Shown here: positions 46,420 to 55,808 of the stretch, in pieces
Layout of the letters: the number at the start of each line of letters is the position of its first letter
Position numbering within the stretch: position 1 is the first letter of the stretch
Source of the DNA: Microbacterium galbinum
GTDB lineage: Bacteria; Actinomycetota; Actinomycetes; Actinomycetales; Microbacteriaceae
Assembly (NCBI RefSeq): GCF_023091225.1
Contig: NZ_JAHWXM010000001.1
Span: 682,001 to 746,000 of the forward strand
Length of the DNA stretch: 64,000 bases
Direction of reading: 5' to 3'
Made by a program: the position numbers and the translations under genes
The notes under the pieces: generated by a model
Database searches by the model: none
Told to the model about the DNA's origin: nothing
The model's input: only the letters and a program-made list of their open reading frames with translations

Positions 46420-47181
46420 TCAGACCCGTCCGCGCCGAGCTATCCCTGCCGTGACCGACCGCGGAAGCAGACCCGCCACGGCCACGATCACCTTGTACCG
46501 CAGCGACGGCACCGACACGGACTTCCCGCGCGCGGCGTCTCGCAGTCCCTCGCGCACCACGTCGCGCGCGTCGAGCCACATGATCGCCGGAACGCCCTCG
46601 CGCCCCGGAGCCAGGCCCATCCGCTCGTGGAAGCTCGTGTGGGTGAACCCGGGGCACAGCGCGGTCACGCTGACCCCGTCCCGTGCGTATTCGGCGTTGG
46701 CCCACCGGCTGAACTGGATCAGCCACGCCTTGCAGGCGGAATAGGTCGAACGCGAGATGAATCCGGCCACCGAGGCCACGTTGATGATGCGCCCTCCCCG
46801 ACCGCGCATGGTCTGCAGCGCGGCGTGCATGAGGCGCATCGAGGCTTCGACGTGCACCCGCAGGTGACGCACCTCGTCGGCGATGTCGTTGTCGGCGAAC
46901 TGCAGGGGCAAACCGAACCCGGCGTTGTTGACGAGCAGGTCGATCGGGTCATCCGCGCGCTCGAGTCGCTGCTCGACCCGCTCGACGCCCTCCTCGATCG
47001 CGAGATCGGCCGGAAGCACCTCGACGGCGACACCGAACTCGCTGCGCAGCTCGGCCGCGAACGACGACAGGGCCTCCTCCGACCGCGCGACCAGCACGAG
47101 GTCGGCGCGGCGCCGCGCGAGCTGACGTGCGAACTCGGCCCCGAGTCCGGCGCTCGCTCCGGTGATCAGCGCGGTGGGCAT
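46420..47181 (-). CDS. short-chain dehydrogenase/reductase
   Basis: 253 residues. The NAD(P)-binding TGASAGLGAEFARQLA (about 7-22), NNAGFG, catalytic Ser in NVASVAGF and the Y-x-x-x-K of STYSACKAWL are present, so it is an active classical SDR. Arg-rich residues after the first strand suggest NADPH. The C-terminal 40 residues (SLRYKVIVAVAGLLP) are hydrophobic and may touch the membrane. The ATG shares one base with the folA stop. The substrate is unknown. Confidence 0.9.
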   Translation of the reverse strand: MPTALITGASAGLGAEFARQLARRRADLVLVARSEEALSSFAAELRSEFGVAVEVLPADLAIEEGVERVEQRLERADDPIDLLVNNAGFGLPLQFADNDIADEVRHLRVHVEASMRLMHAALQTMRGRGGRIINVASVAGFISRSTYSACKAWLIQFSRWANAEYARDGVSVTALCPGFTHTSFHERMGLAPGREGVPAIMWLDARDVVREGLRDAARGKSVSVPSLRYKVIVAVAGLLPRSVTAGIARRGRV

Positions 47182-47657
47182 CAGCGCTCGTATCCGAGGA
47201 AGCGGTAGCGCACGCCGGTGCGGGAGGTGAGCCACTCCCCTTCGTCGACCAGGCGCCATCCGGTCTTCGCGGGAGCGTACGCGTCGCCGTCGACCTCGAG
47301 GTCCAGCTCGGTGACCTCGAGCCGATCGGCGTCACCGATCACCTGCCGGAAGATCTCGGCTCCCCCGATGATCCAGACCCGATCCTGGCCGCGCACCGCC
47401 TCGGCGACGGTCGCCGCTCGGCGTGCACCCTCGGCGCTCCAGTCCTGCTGGCGGGTGATGACGATGTTCTCTCGGCCGGCCAACGGGCGGAACCGCTCGG
47501 GCAGCGAGTCCCACGTCTTGCGCCCCATCACGACGGGGGCACCCAGCGTGACCTCCTTGAAGTGCGCCAGGTCCTCGGGAACGTGCCACGGCATGCCGCC
47601 TTCGGCGCCGATGACGTCACCGGCCGCCTCCGCCCAGATCAGGCCGACCCAGGTCAT
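47181..47657 (-). CDS. folA: dihydrofolate reductase
   Basis: 158 residues. The substrate site is [20 protein letters not shown], with the acidic residue in the PEDL helix; [18 protein letters not shown] and [14 protein letters not shown] bind NADPH. It regenerates tetrahydrofolate used up by ThyA, the gene just upstream. The ATG overlaps the thyA stop by 4 bp. It is the trimethoprim target. The thyA-folA order is the usual one. Confidence 0.95.
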   Translation of the reverse strand: MTWVGLIWAEAAGDVIGAEGGMPWHVPEDLAHFKEVTLGAPVVMGRKTWDSLPERFRPLAGRENIVITRQQDWSAEGARRAATVAEAVRGQDRVWIIGGAEIFRQVIGDADRLEVTELDLEVDGDAYAPAKTGWRLVDEGEWLTSRTGVRYRFLGYER

Positions 47658-48463
47658 ACCGCGACCGCCGCGCGGATCGGAGCGTGGTGCTGGTAGTCCT
47701 CGACGACGAAGTCCTCGAAGGTGTAGTCGAAGATCGATTCGGGCGTACGCGCGAAGCGCAGCGTCGGGTACGGGTAGGGGTCGCGGGTGAGCTGCTCGGT
47801 GACCTGCTCGATGTGATTGTCGTAGATGTGGCAGTCGCCGCCCGTCCACACGAAGTCGCCGGGCTCGAGACCGACCTGCTGGGCGATCATCAGGGTGAGG
47901 AGCGCGTAGGACGCGATGTTGAACGGGACGCCGAGGAACATGTCGGCACTGCGCTGGTAGAGCTGGCACGACAACTTGCCGTCGGCGACGTAGAACTGGA
48001 AGAGCGCGTGGCAGGGCGCGAGGGCCATGTCGGGGATGTCGGCGGGGTTCCAGGCCGACACGATCAGGCGACGGGAATCCGGCGAGCGGCGGATCTGCTC
48101 GATGACCTCCGCCAGCTGATCGATGCTCTCCCCCGCCGGTGTCGGCCACGAACGCCACTGCACGCCGTAGACGGGTCCGAGTTCCCCGGCGTCGTCCGCC
48201 CACTCGTCCCAGATCGTCACGCCGTTCTCCTGCAGCCATCGCACGTTCGACTCGCCGCGCAGGAACCACAGCAGCTCGTAGGCGATCGACTTGAAGTGCA
48301 CACGCTTGGTGGTGATCAGCGGGAAACCCTGCGACAGGTCGAAGCGGATCTGCCGTCCGAACACGCTCGTCGTCCCGGTACCGGTGCGATCGGACTTGTG
48401 CGTTCCGTTCTCGAGGACGTCGCGGAGGAGGTCTTCGTACGGCGTCGGGACGGCTGCGCTCAT
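47654..48463 (-). CDS. thyA: thymidylate synthase
   Basis: 269 residues. The nucleophile is Cys151 in [26 protein letters not shown] (phosphate loop), WDEWAD, and [13 protein letters not shown] with CHIYDNH are all intact. It methylates dUMP to dTMP with methylene-tetrahydrofolate. The start at 48463 is supported by a TATTCT -10 box 7 bp upstream (48471-48476), giving a leaderless mRNA. Confidence 0.97.
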   Translation of the reverse strand: MSAAVPTPYEDLLRDVLENGTHKSDRTGTGTTSVFGRQIRFDLSQGFPLITTKRVHFKSIAYELLWFLRGESNVRWLQENGVTIWDEWADDAGELGPVYGVQWRSWPTPAGESIDQLAEVIEQIRRSPDSRRLIVSAWNPADIPDMALAPCHALFQFYVADGKLSCQLYQRSADMFLGVPFNIASYALLTLMIAQQVGLEPGDFVWTGGDCHIYDNHIEQVTEQLTRDPYPYPTLRFARTPESIFDYTFEDFVVEDYQHHAPIRAAVAV

Positions 48464-48470
48464 GAGAGCC

Positions 48471-48476
48471 AGAATA
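48471..48476 (-). promoter_or_regulatory. -10 box of leaderless thyA promoter
   Basis: The minus strand reads TATTCT 7 bp before the thyA ATG. Confidence 0.5.
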
Positions 48477-48564
48477 CCTTCCCGCATCACGACACGGGCG
48501 GAGGTGCATCCGCTCGCTGCCGTCATCGTCGGACACATCGACCCCTCCACCCGCACCCGCGCCG

Positions 48565-48570
48565 TACCCT
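48565..48570 (+). promoter_or_regulatory. -10 box of leaderless promoter
   Basis: TACCCT lies 6 bp before the ATG at 48577. Confidence 0.45.
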
Positions 48571-48576
48571 CGATGC

Positions 48577-48990
48577 ATGTCTCCCGTCGTCGCCCTCGCG
48601 ATCCTCGCCGCGCTCGTGGCGTTCGCGGTCGTGATCGGCGCAGTCGCGAAGCGTCGGGACGGACGCCGCAGGGCGGGCGGAGCGCTGCGATTCGATGCAC
48701 AGGATGCCGTTCCCGCCGAGCTCGGATCGAAAGCCACGCTCGTGCAGTTCAGCACCGAGATGTGCGCCCGCTGCCCGCAGGTCCGCCGGATGCTGCGCTC
48801 CTATGCCGAGGAGGGCGACGGCCTCCGTCACGTCGAGGTCGACCTCACCCACCGCCCCGACCTCTCCTCGCGCTATCACGTGCTCCAGACGCCGACCACG
48901 TTCCTCGTGGACGAATCCGGCGCCGTGCGTTCCCGATTCCACGGCGTGCCGCAGCGACGCGCCCTCACCGAAGCCCTCGCCTCCCTCTGA
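48577..48990 (+). CDS. membrane-anchored thioredoxin-like protein
   Basis: 137 residues. One N-terminal transmembrane helix (about 3-23, [20 protein letters not shown]) is followed by a thioredoxin fold with the active motif C-A-R-C in EMCARCPQV (about 62-65), a cis-Pro segment LQTPTTFLV, and a C-terminal helix. The CARC motif differs from the usual CGPC, so its redox potential probably differs. It is 19 bp before the DUF4395 gene. Together with OsmC downstream the three genes look like a small redox-stress unit. Confidence 0.85.
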   Translation: MSPVVALAILAALVAFAVVIGAVAKRRDGRRRAGGALRFDAQDAVPAELGSKATLVQFSTEMCARCPQVRRMLRSYAEEGDGLRHVEVDLTHRPDLSSRYHVLQTPTTFLVDESGAVRSRFHGVPQRRALTEALASL

Positions 48991-49009
48991 GACGACGTCA
49001 GGAGCATCC

Positions 49010-49585
49010 ATGTCCTCTCCCGCCGGCATCGATCCCCGCGGTCCGCGTTTCGCCGCGACCATCACGGCCGTCCTGCTGCTGATCGCGACGTTTCTCGGAC
49101 TCACCGGACTCGCGACGGCTCGGGGCGTGGCGACCTTCGGGTGGTTCGCCTACCACCCTCGCTCCGACTCGACGTTCACGTCCGGCAGCCAATGGGTGAT
49201 CGCGGATGCACCGGTCTCGGATCGCGCACTCGATCCCGCCTTCCTTCTCACCGTGGTGATCGCGCTGCTCTTCCTCTGGAGCATCCTCTCCCCCGCGACC
49301 GCCCCGTGGGGAGTGCTCTTCCGCCGCGCGATCCGTCCGCGTCTCGCGCCCCCGACCGAGCTCGAAGACCCCCGTCCGCCGCGTTTCGCGCAGGGAGTCG
49401 GTCTGTTCGTCGTGACCATCGGCCTCGTCCTCCAGCTGGCAGGCGTGCCCTGGGCTCTCCCGATCGCCACCGCCACCGCGTTCATCGCCGCGTTCCTGAA
49501 CGCCGCGATCGGCCTGTGCCTCGGCTGCCAGCTGTACCTGCTGCTCCAGCGCGCGGGACTCCTCGGACGCACGCGCACGGCCTGA
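49010..49585 (+). CDS. DUF4395 membrane protein with an inserted loop
   Basis: 191 residues with four hydrophobic helices. The N-terminal GIDPRGPRFAATITAVLLLI, the middle WGVLFRRAIRPRLAPPTELE and the C-terminal NAAIGLCLGCQLYLLLQ are the DUF4395 signature. Between helix 1 and helix 2 lie about 45 residues (FGWFAYHPRSDSTFTSG...) that I do not expect in the family. DUF4395 genes often follow thioredoxin-like genes, as here; the two cysteines of LCLGCQ may exchange electrons with the thioredoxin. The function is unproven. Confidence 0.85.
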   Translation: MSSPAGIDPRGPRFAATITAVLLLIATFLGLTGLATARGVATFGWFAYHPRSDSTFTSGSQWVIADAPVSDRALDPAFLLTVVIALLFLWSILSPATAPWGVLFRRAIRPRLAPPTELEDPRPPRFAQGVGLFVVTIGLVLQLAGVPWALPIATATAFIAAFLNAAIGLCLGCQLYLLLQRAGLLGRTRTA

Positions 49586-49666
49586 CACGTTCCCCCGGAG
49601 AGCGCCGCTCGCTAGGCTGGCGACGACGCGACGCTGCGCATCCGCAGTGCGAGAACCGGAGGAATC

Positions 49667-50092
49667 ATGCCCGTAACCAGCGAAGCGACCACCACCTGGA
49701 CCGGATCACTGGCGAAGGGCTCCGGCACCGTCGCGTTCTCGTCGTCGAAGCTCGGCACCTTCCCCATCGATTGGAAGGCACGCAGTGAGGGCAGCGACAC
49801 CACCACGACGCCGGAGGAGCTCATCGCCGCCGCGCACGCGTCGTGCTTCAGCATGGCTCTGGCTCACGCGCTGAGCGAGAACGGCACCCCGCCGGAGCGC
49901 GTGAACGCGAGCGCATCCGTCACCTTCAAGCCGGGCGTCGGCATCACCGGCAGCCACCTCAACGTCAACGCGGTGGTGCCCGGGCTCTCCCCCGAGGCAT
50001 TCCAGGAGATCGCCGAAGAGGCGAAGTCCGGATGCCCGGTCTCTCAGGCGCTCGCGGGCATCGACATCACCCTCGAAGCCACTCTGGCCTGA
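49667..50092 (+). CDS. OsmC-family peroxiredoxin
   Basis: 141 residues. The two active cysteines lie in AAAHASCFSMALAHAL (about Cys57) and KSGCPVSQAL (about Cys123). The dimer fold is typical of OsmC/Ohr, which reduce organic hydroperoxides. The sequence TPEELIAAAHASCFSMAL is closer to OsmC than to OhrB. GGAGGAATC lies before the ATG, and a TAGGCT -10 at 49612-49617 gives a leader of about 45 nt. Confidence 0.92.
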   Translation: MPVTSEATTTWTGSLAKGSGTVAFSSSKLGTFPIDWKARSEGSDTTTTPEELIAAAHASCFSMALAHALSENGTPPERVNASASVTFKPGVGITGSHLNVNAVVPGLSPEAFQEIAEEAKSGCPVSQALAGIDITLEATLA

Positions 50093-50103
50093 GTCGCCGG
50101 CGA

Positions 50104-50541
50104 TCAGCCGCGCGAGAGCCTGATCGCCTCGCGGATGCTCGCGCGGGCGTCCTTGCGCCGCCCCGCGGCATCCTGCACCACACCCAGCCGGAATCGCGCG
50201 CGCCACTCCTCCGGTGCGGCCTCCGCCGCGGCGGTGTATCGCTCGATCATCGGGTCGGCATCCGCCCGGGCGATGCGTCCGCTCGGGGTCAGCTCCGTCT
50301 CCGCCTCCGGCATCCCGCCTTCGGCATCGAGCGTGCGCCCGAGCCGGTCCGCGGCGAAGCCGAACTGCATCTCGCGGATCAGCGCCCAGGCGCCGATCAA
50401 CGGCATGACGAGCAGCGCGACGCCGATCGCGATCGCGATCGGCTCGCCGGTGCCGAGCATCAGCACGGCGCGATAGCCCACCACGACGATGTAGAGCGCG
50501 AGGCACAGGGCCATCACTCCGACGCCGATGCGGGAGATCAT
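50104..50541 (-). CDS. membrane protein with TPR-like tail, unknown function
   Basis: 145 residues. Two transmembrane helices (about 5-28 and 35-55, the latter PIAIAIGVALLVMPLIGAW) are followed by a soluble tail. Its last 50 residues (RYTAAAEAAPEEWRARFRLG and DARASIREAIRLSRG) have the Ala pattern of a single TPR unit. The ATG overlaps the dapB stop by 4 bp, so it is coupled to dapB. The pairing seems conserved in related genomes as far as I recall. The role is unknown. Confidence 0.8.
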   Translation of the reverse strand: MISRIGVGVMALCLALYIVVVGYRAVLMLGTGEPIAIAIGVALLVMPLIGAWALIREMQFGFAADRLGRTLDAEGGMPEAETELTPSGRIARADADPMIERYTAAAEAAPEEWRARFRLGVVQDAAGRRKDARASIREAIRLSRG

Positions 50542-51278
50542 GAGCGGATGCCGATGTCGATCATGTTCTCGAGACCGACGACGACTCCCGTCGCGTCCCG
50601 AGCGAACGGAACCGCGAGGCGGATGCCGGGGGCATAGGCGAGGGCGGGCTCGACGGTGTCGTGCGTGAACGTCAGCGACTCGCCGGGGCCCGCGAGCACC
50701 ACCTCCTGCTTCGCGATGACGCCGGGACGACGGAGCGAGTGGATCGGGACGCTGCCGACCTGCTGACCTCGGGCCCGCTGATCGGCGTGCGGGGCGCTCA
50801 CCGGCCCCTGCTCGGAACGCGCGGCCGCGATGAGTTCGGCGGTGCGCACGGCAGTGCCGCTGGGCGAATCGATCTTCGTCTCGCGATGCGCCTCGACGAT
50901 CTCGGCGGAGTCGAAGAACGGTGCCGCCGCAGCGGCGAGAGCGGAACCGAGCACCGAACCGAGCGAGAAGTTGGGGATGAACACCGCGGCGGTTCCTGCG
51001 GCTTCGACCAGAGGTCGCACGAGCGCGATGCGCTCGGCCGACCAGCCCGATGTCGCGACGAGTACGTTCTGCCCGTGCTCGACCGCCGAGCGCACGACGT
51101 CGATGCTCACCTGGGGCGTCGACGCGTCGATCACCAGGTCGGCACCCACGAGCTCCGACAGGTCGCTCGACGAGGACAGGATGCGGCTCACCTCGAACCC
51201 GTCCAGGTCGTCGATGACGGCGTGGATGATCGCCCCGAGCTTGCCGGTCCCGCCGACGATTGCTACCTGCGTGGTCAT
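50538..51278 (-). CDS. dapB: 4-hydroxy-tetrahydrodipicolinate reductase
   Basis: 246 residues. The NAD(P) loop is VAIVGGTGKLGAII. The catalytic region EAHRETKIDSPSGTAV keeps the first His, the Lys and SPSGTA; the second His of the usual HH pair is Arg. PNFSLGSVLG and the LTFTHDTVEPALAYAPG end are normal. It makes tetrahydrodipicolinate for lysine/DAP. The start at 51278 lies 7 bp from a TAGACT -10 box. GTGKLG in place of the common GxxGRMG is frequent in actinobacteria. Confidence 0.94.
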   Translation of the reverse strand: MTTQVAIVGGTGKLGAIIHAVIDDLDGFEVSRILSSSSDLSELVGADLVIDASTPQVSIDVVRSAVEHGQNVLVATSGWSAERIALVRPLVEAAGTAAVFIPNFSLGSVLGSALAAAAAPFFDSAEIVEAHRETKIDSPSGTAVRTAELIAAARSEQGPVSAPHADQRARGQQVGSVPIHSLRRPGVIAKQEVVLAGPGESLTFTHDTVEPALAYAPGIRLAVPFARDATGVVVGLENMIDIGIRS

Positions 51279-51285
51279 GGGTACC

Positions 51286-51291
51286 AGTCTA
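51286..51291 (-). promoter_or_regulatory. -10 box of leaderless dapB promoter
   Basis: The minus strand reads TAGACT 7 bp before the dapB ATG, the same hexamer as for dapF. Confidence 0.5.
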
Positions 51292-51341
51292 TTTCGGGCA
51301 CTGCGCGCCACGGCCGGGGGCGCGCGGTAACCGCCGCCGAC

Positions 51342-51944
51342 TCAGACCGGGATCGCGTCCGGAATACCCGTGCGGAGCTCCATGGGCAGATGGCCGGTGT
51401 CGTTGTGGTTCAGCAGCGTCCACGGACGGCCCTGCTTCTGCGCGATGACGGTGAGACCGCAATGGGCCTGATTCAACGTCATCCACCGCCACTCCGGTGC
51501 CCCGAGCACCTCGCGCACGAACCACGAGATCACGAAGTTGTGGGTGATGAGCACCTCGTGCACCTCGCCGGTCTTGCGCACGAGGAATTCATTGACGGCG
51601 TCGTACATCTGCGCGCCGCCGGCCTCGATCTCGGCGTCGGTGATCGATCCGAAGAACGGCTCGAACGCGGCCGGAGTCTCCTCGGTCATTCCGGTCGGGA
51701 CGCAGTCGAACAGCAACGAGGTCGGCTTGGGATCGACGGAGGGCAGGCGGGCCGCGATCGCCCGTGCCGTCTCGTTCGCCCGCAGCAGTGGAGAGTGCCA
51801 GACGGCATCGAGCGGGAGTCCGCCCAGGCGGTCGGCGATCAATTCGGCTTGGCGCTGTCCACGCGGGGAAAGGGGTCCGTCGGCCAGGCCGTGCTCGGCA
51901 TCCTGATGTTCACCGTGTCTGACCAGATAGATATAGTGCGTCAC
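51342..51944 (-). CDS. histidine phosphatase family protein
   Basis: 200 residues, phosphoglycerate-mutase fold. The catalytic His is in LVRHGEHQD (about 7-15). PLSPRGQRQAELIADRL, SPLLRANETA and VLITHNFVISWF (second His) complete the site. The start is GTG at 51944. Substrates in this family range from sugar phosphates to folate precursors, so none is assigned. The central 40 residues include an acidic cap (ETPAAFEPFFGSITDAEIE). Confidence 0.88.
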   Translation of the reverse strand: MTHYIYLVRHGEHQDAEHGLADGPLSPRGQRQAELIADRLGGLPLDAVWHSPLLRANETARAIAARLPSVDPKPTSLLFDCVPTGMTEETPAAFEPFFGSITDAEIEAGGAQMYDAVNEFLVRKTGEVHEVLITHNFVISWFVREVLGAPEWRWMTLNQAHCGLTVIAQKQGRPWTLLNHNDTGHLPMELRTGIPDAIPV

Positions 51945-52024
51945 TACTCGCTCGCTTCATCGCCAGCATCTGCCGGGCTCTCACTCCACCCTATGCCACG
52001 CATATGACAGTCGTGTGAAGCCGC

Positions 52025-53053
52025 TCAGGTGCCTGCTCGCGCGAGGTCGGCGAGCTGCGCGCGCGACAGGGCGACGCCCGCCCCCTGCATGAGCTCGTCG
52101 ACGTGCTCGGCGGCGAAGGTGTTGACGATCGGTGCCACGATCGACCTCTGGGCGAGCAACCAGGCGATCGAGACGGCGGCGACCGGCACGCTCAGCTCCT
52201 CCGCGATCTGATCGAGCGCGCGGAGGATGCGGATGCCGCGACGGTTGAGGTTGCCTCGCAGTTGCTCGCCCCGCACTCCGCGGGAGGCGACGGACTTGTT
52301 CCGGTGGCGGCCCGAGAGGAATCCGTGCTCGAGCGCGTGCGACGGGGTCACCGCGAGGTTCTGCGCACCGGCGACGAGGCGGAGATCACCTTCGAACGAC
52401 TGGCGGCGGATCAGGTTGTACGGGGCGTCGACGACCTCGATGCGCGGATAGCCCGCCGACGCGAGGATGCGCGCCTCGACCAGACGCTCCGGTGCGAATC
52501 CGAACGCGCCGACGGCCGCCACCTTGCCGGCGTCGACCAGCCACTCCACGGTCGCGAGGGTGTCTTCGAGATTCGTCGTGGCGTCGAGAGTGGCATCGAG
52601 GTAGAGCACGTCGATGCGTTCGGTACCCAACCGTGTCAGCGACCCCTCGACCGCGCGCACGAGGTTGACCGACCCGAGCCCCGGGTTGTCCGCGTGCGCG
52701 CCGATGCGCGCGCTCAGCACGACCTCGTCGCGCAGCCCGCGGGACCGCAACCATTGACCGATGATGTGCTCGCTGCGACCGCCCGAGAACCCGTCGGCGG
52801 TGTGCACGGCGTTGCCGCCGAACTCGATGTAGCGATCGAGGATGCCGTGGCTCGTCTCGAGATCGACGTTCCACCCGAACTCGGCGGCGCCGAGCATGAG
52901 CGGGAATGTCTCGAGCCCGGTCTCACCGAGCGGGACGCGGATGGTCTCGCCGACCCCCGGACCCACGATCGGGATCGGGGCGGAAGGATGCTCCGCACCC
53001 TGCGCGAGCGCGCGATCATCCGGGGCCCCTGCGCCTACGCCGAACAATCGCAT
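52025..53053 (-). CDS. aldo/keto-reductase-fold protein lacking the catalytic tetrad
   Basis: 342 residues. The AKR barrel is evident: LMLGAAEFGWNVDLETSHGI, NAVHTADGFSGGRSEHIIGQ, LTRLGTERIDVLYLD and the C-terminal VSIAWLLAQRSIVAPI. Compared with the family pattern D-T-A-x-x-Y ... T-K ... H, the four catalytic positions read His84, Phe89, Arg116 and Asp153, so Asp, Tyr, Lys and His are all replaced. The protein is therefore unlikely to be an ordinary NADPH reductase and may bind a ligand or another protein. It begins MRLFGVGAGAPDDRAL; GGGGTGAG before the ATG supports this start. Confidence 0.85.
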   Translation of the reverse strand: MRLFGVGAGAPDDRALAQGAEHPSAPIPIVGPGVGETIRVPLGETGLETFPLMLGAAEFGWNVDLETSHGILDRYIEFGGNAVHTADGFSGGRSEHIIGQWLRSRGLRDEVVLSARIGAHADNPGLGSVNLVRAVEGSLTRLGTERIDVLYLDATLDATTNLEDTLATVEWLVDAGKVAAVGAFGFAPERLVEARILASAGYPRIEVVDAPYNLIRRQSFEGDLRLVAGAQNLAVTPSHALEHGFLSGRHRNKSVASRGVRGEQLRGNLNRRGIRILRALDQIAEELSVPVAAVSIAWLLAQRSIVAPIVNTFAAEHVDELMQGAGVALSRAQLADLARAGT

Positions 53054-53206
53054 ACTCTCACCCCCACGTCGATCGGTGCGATCCGATCTTCGTACCTGCA
53101 TTCATGCACCCCCCGGTGCGTACTTCGAGGGTATGCGAAACCGGCGAACTCGCCGACCAATCCGCGGAACGGCGGGCAAACTTCCCATAACAGTTCGATC
53201 ACGAGA
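53054..53206. other. gap upstream of the AKR-fold gene
   Basis: Non-coding. It holds two inverted repeats: GATCGG-N6-CCGATC (53071-53088) and GCACC-CCCC-GGTGC (53106-53119). Either could be an operator of the AKR-fold gene. No regulator is nearby. Confidence 0.35.
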
Positions 53207-53256
53207 ACGACGAGGCCCGATGCCCTCCCCTGCGGGAAGGCACCGGGCCTCGTCGT
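53207..53256 (-). terminator. pnp terminator
   Basis: A perfect 13-bp stem (ACGACGAGGCCCG at 53207-53219 with its complement at 53244-53256) encloses a smaller inner stem. It begins 11 bp after the pnp stop. The T-run is weak, so it may mainly protect the mRNA end. Confidence 0.7.
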
Positions 53257-53266
53257 ACGGAGCCGA

Positions 53267-55543
53267 TTACTTGGCCGCGGCCTCCTCGGCCGGAGCGGCG
53301 TCGGCCGCGGGGGCCTCGTCGATCACGGGCTCGAGCGAGAGCTTGCCGCGGTCGTCGATCTTCGTGATCTTCACGAGGATCTTCTGACCGACCGAGAGCA
53401 CGTCGTCGACGTTCTCGACGCGCTTGCCACCGGCGAGCTTGCGCACCTCGGTGACGTGCAGCAGGCCGTCCTTGCCGGGCAGCAGCGAGACGAACGCACC
53501 GAAAGTGGCGATCTTCACGACGGTGCCGAGGAACTGCTCACCGACCTCCGGGTTGGTCGGGTTGGCGATCGCGTTGACCTGAGCGCGGGCGGCCTCGGCC
53601 GAGGGGCCGTCGGTCGCGCCGATGTAGACGGTGCCGTCCTCCTCGATGGAGATCTGCGCGCCGGTCTCGTCCTGGATCGCGTTGATCGTCTTGCCCTTCG
53701 GGCCGATCAGCTCGCCGATCTTGTCGACCGGGATCTGGACGCTGATGACGCGCGGCGCGGTCGGCGCCATCTCGTCGGGCGCGTCGATCGCGGCGTTGAG
53801 GACGTTGAGGATCGTCAGACGCGCGTCGCGCGCCTGGGTCAGCGCGCCCGCGAGCACCGACGACGGGATGCCGTCGAGCTTCGTGTCGAGCTGGATCGCC
53901 GTGACGAACTCGCTGGTACCGGCGACCTTGAAGTCCATGTCGCCGAGCGCGTCCTCCGCACCGAGGATGTCGGTGAGGGCGGCGTAGCGGGTCTCACCGT
54001 CGACCTCGTCGGAGACGAGACCCATCGCGATACCGGCGACGGGGGCGCGCAGCGGCACACCCGCGTTCAGCAGCGAGAGGGTCGACGCGCAGACGGAGCC
54101 CATCGACGTCGAACCGTTGGAGCTGAGCGCCTCCGAGACCTGACGGATCGCGTAGGGGAACTCCTCGCGGCTCGGCAGCACCGGCACGAGTGCGCGCTCG
54201 GCGAGGAAGCCGTGCCCGATCTCGCGACGCTTCGGCGAACCCACGCGGCCGGTCTCACCGGTCGAGTAGGGCGGGAAGTTGTAGTGGTGCATGTAGCGCT
54301 TGCTCGTCGTGGGCGACAGCGAGTCGATCTGCTGCTCCATCTTGAGCATGTTCAGCGTGGTGACGCCCATGATCTGGGTCTCGCCGCGCTGGAAGATCGC
54401 GGAGCCGTGCACGCGCGGGATGACCTGCACCTCGGCGTCGAGCGGACGGATGTCGGCCAGGCCGCGACCGTCGATGCGGACGCTCTCGGTGAGGATGCGA
54501 CCGCGGACGATCTTCTTCGTGACCGACTTGTACGCACCCGAGAACTCGAGGGGTGCGCCAGCGGGCAGCTCACCAGCCTCAGTCGCCGCGATGAGCTCCG
54601 CCTTGACGCGGTCCTTGATTGCGTCGTCGGCGTTCTGGCGCTCGGTCTTGTCGGCGATCTGGTAGACGTTCACCAGCTCGTCGTACGCACGACCCGCGAC
54701 GAAGTCGTAGACCTCGCTCGAGTACGGCGGGAAGACCGGGTACACGCCCGGCTCCTTGGACGCGGTGGCGGCGAGCTCGGCCTGAGCCTTGACGAGCTGC
54801 GCGATGAACGGCTTCGAGGCCTCGAGGCCCTGGGCGACGACGGCCTCGTCGGGCTTGGTGGCGCCCGCCTTGATGAGGTTCCAGCTGCCCTCGGTAGCCT
54901 CGGCCTCGACCATCATGATCGCGACGTCTTCGGTGCCGTCGGCCTTGGTGACCACGCGACCGGCGACGATGAGGTCGAACACGGCCTCACTGACCTGCTC
55001 GGCCGTCGGGAACGCGACCCACTGGTCGGCGTGCTCGCCCTGGCCGGGGATGAACGCCAGGCGCACACCGGCGACGGGGCCGGAGAACGGGAGACCCGAG
55101 ATCTGCGTCGACGCGGATGCCGCGTTGATCGCGAGAGCGTCGTAGAACTCTCCCGGAGCGATCGAGAGGACGGTGATGACGATCTGGACCTCGTTGCGCA
55201 GGCCGTCGACGAACGACGGACGCAGCGGACGGTCGATCAGACGGCAGACCAGGATCGCCTCGGTGGAGGGACGACCCTCGCGACGGAAGAACGAGCCGGG
55301 GATCTTGCCGGCGGCGTAGGAGCGCTCCTCGACGTCGACCGTCAGCGGGAAGAAGTCGAAGCCCTCACGCGGGTGCTTGCCGGCGCTGGTGGCCGAGAGG
55401 AGCATGGTCTCGCCGTCGAGGTACGCGGCGACTGCGCCCTGAGCCTGCTGCGCGAGGCGGCCGGTCTCGAAGCGGATCGTACGGGTGCCGAAGCGGCCGT
55501 TGTCGAGAACGGCCTCGGTGGCGGTGATTTCAGGACCTTCCAA
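53267..55543 (-). CDS. pnp: polyribonucleotide nucleotidyltransferase (PNPase)
   Basis: 758 residues. Two RNase PH domains (the second with [20 protein letters not shown] and [18 protein letters not shown]), a KH domain (about 600-660, [20 protein letters not shown]) and an S1 domain (about 670-740). A Glu/Ala/Pro-rich tail follows. It degrades RNA 3' to 5' with phosphate. AAGGAGAGACC before the ATG is a good ribosome site. Unusually, rpsO does not lie directly upstream. RNase J is encoded about 8.5 kb away on the same strand. Confidence 0.97.
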   Translation of the reverse strand: MEGPEITATEAVLDNGRFGTRTIRFETGRLAQQAQGAVAAYLDGETMLLSATSAGKHPREGFDFFPLTVDVEERSYAAGKIPGSFFRREGRPSTEAILVCRLIDRPLRPSFVDGLRNEVQIVITVLSIAPGEFYDALAINAASASTQISGLPFSGPVAGVRLAFIPGQGEHADQWVAFPTAEQVSEAVFDLIVAGRVVTKADGTEDVAIMMVEAEATEGSWNLIKAGATKPDEAVVAQGLEASKPFIAQLVKAQAELAATASKEPGVYPVFPPYSSEVYDFVAGRAYDELVNVYQIADKTERQNADDAIKDRVKAELIAATEAGELPAGAPLEFSGAYKSVTKKIVRGRILTESVRIDGRGLADIRPLDAEVQVIPRVHGSAIFQRGETQIMGVTTLNMLKMEQQIDSLSPTTSKRYMHHYNFPPYSTGETGRVGSPKRREIGHGFLAERALVPVLPSREEFPYAIRQVSEALSSNGSTSMGSVCASTLSLLNAGVPLRAPVAGIAMGLVSDEVDGETRYAALTDILGAEDALGDMDFKVAGTSEFVTAIQLDTKLDGIPSSVLAGALTQARDARLTILNVLNAAIDAPDEMAPTAPRVISVQIPVDKIGELIGPKGKTINAIQDETGAQISIEEDGTVYIGATDGPSAEAARAQVNAIANPTNPEVGEQFLGTVVKIATFGAFVSLLPGKDGLLHVTEVRKLAGGKRVENVDDVLSVGQKILVKITKIDDRGKLSLEPVIDEAPAADAAPAEEAAAK

Positions 55544-55808
55544 GAGGTCTCTCCTTCTTTGTTTAGACTCGCGAATCCGTGTGACGCGCGAGCGTGTTCA
55601 TGAAGGAGCGGAACGGCAGGATAAGGGCGCGCGAGCACTCTCGCGAATGTCGCCTGCGCTGGCCACCAGTAGAAAGCCACCCGACATGACGTCTGCCGAG
55701 GAACCCACCACAGGGGACCAGCTCCTCCGCCGATCGCTCCATGAGTCGATGTGAAGTTGTCCGGCCGACACAGGTCAGCCTCCCCAACCCTACCAGGGAC
55801 GCCCAATT
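55544..55808. other. pnp leader and gap to the glycosyltransferase gene
   Basis: 265 bp without a gene. It contains a small hairpin CGCGAG-CACT-CTCGCG (55630-55645) and an A/T-richer patch near 55555-55565. PNPase commonly controls its own leader through a hairpin; this is a possible but unproven case here. Confidence 0.4.

Noticed and set aside
52103..55603. Very long plus-strand open frame (over 1,100 codons) opposite the AKR-fold and pnp genes
   Set aside because: It is the reverse complement of strongly conserved pnp and AKR-fold genes. Its translation is Arg/Asp/Val-biased low-complexity sequence typical of high-GC shadow frames.
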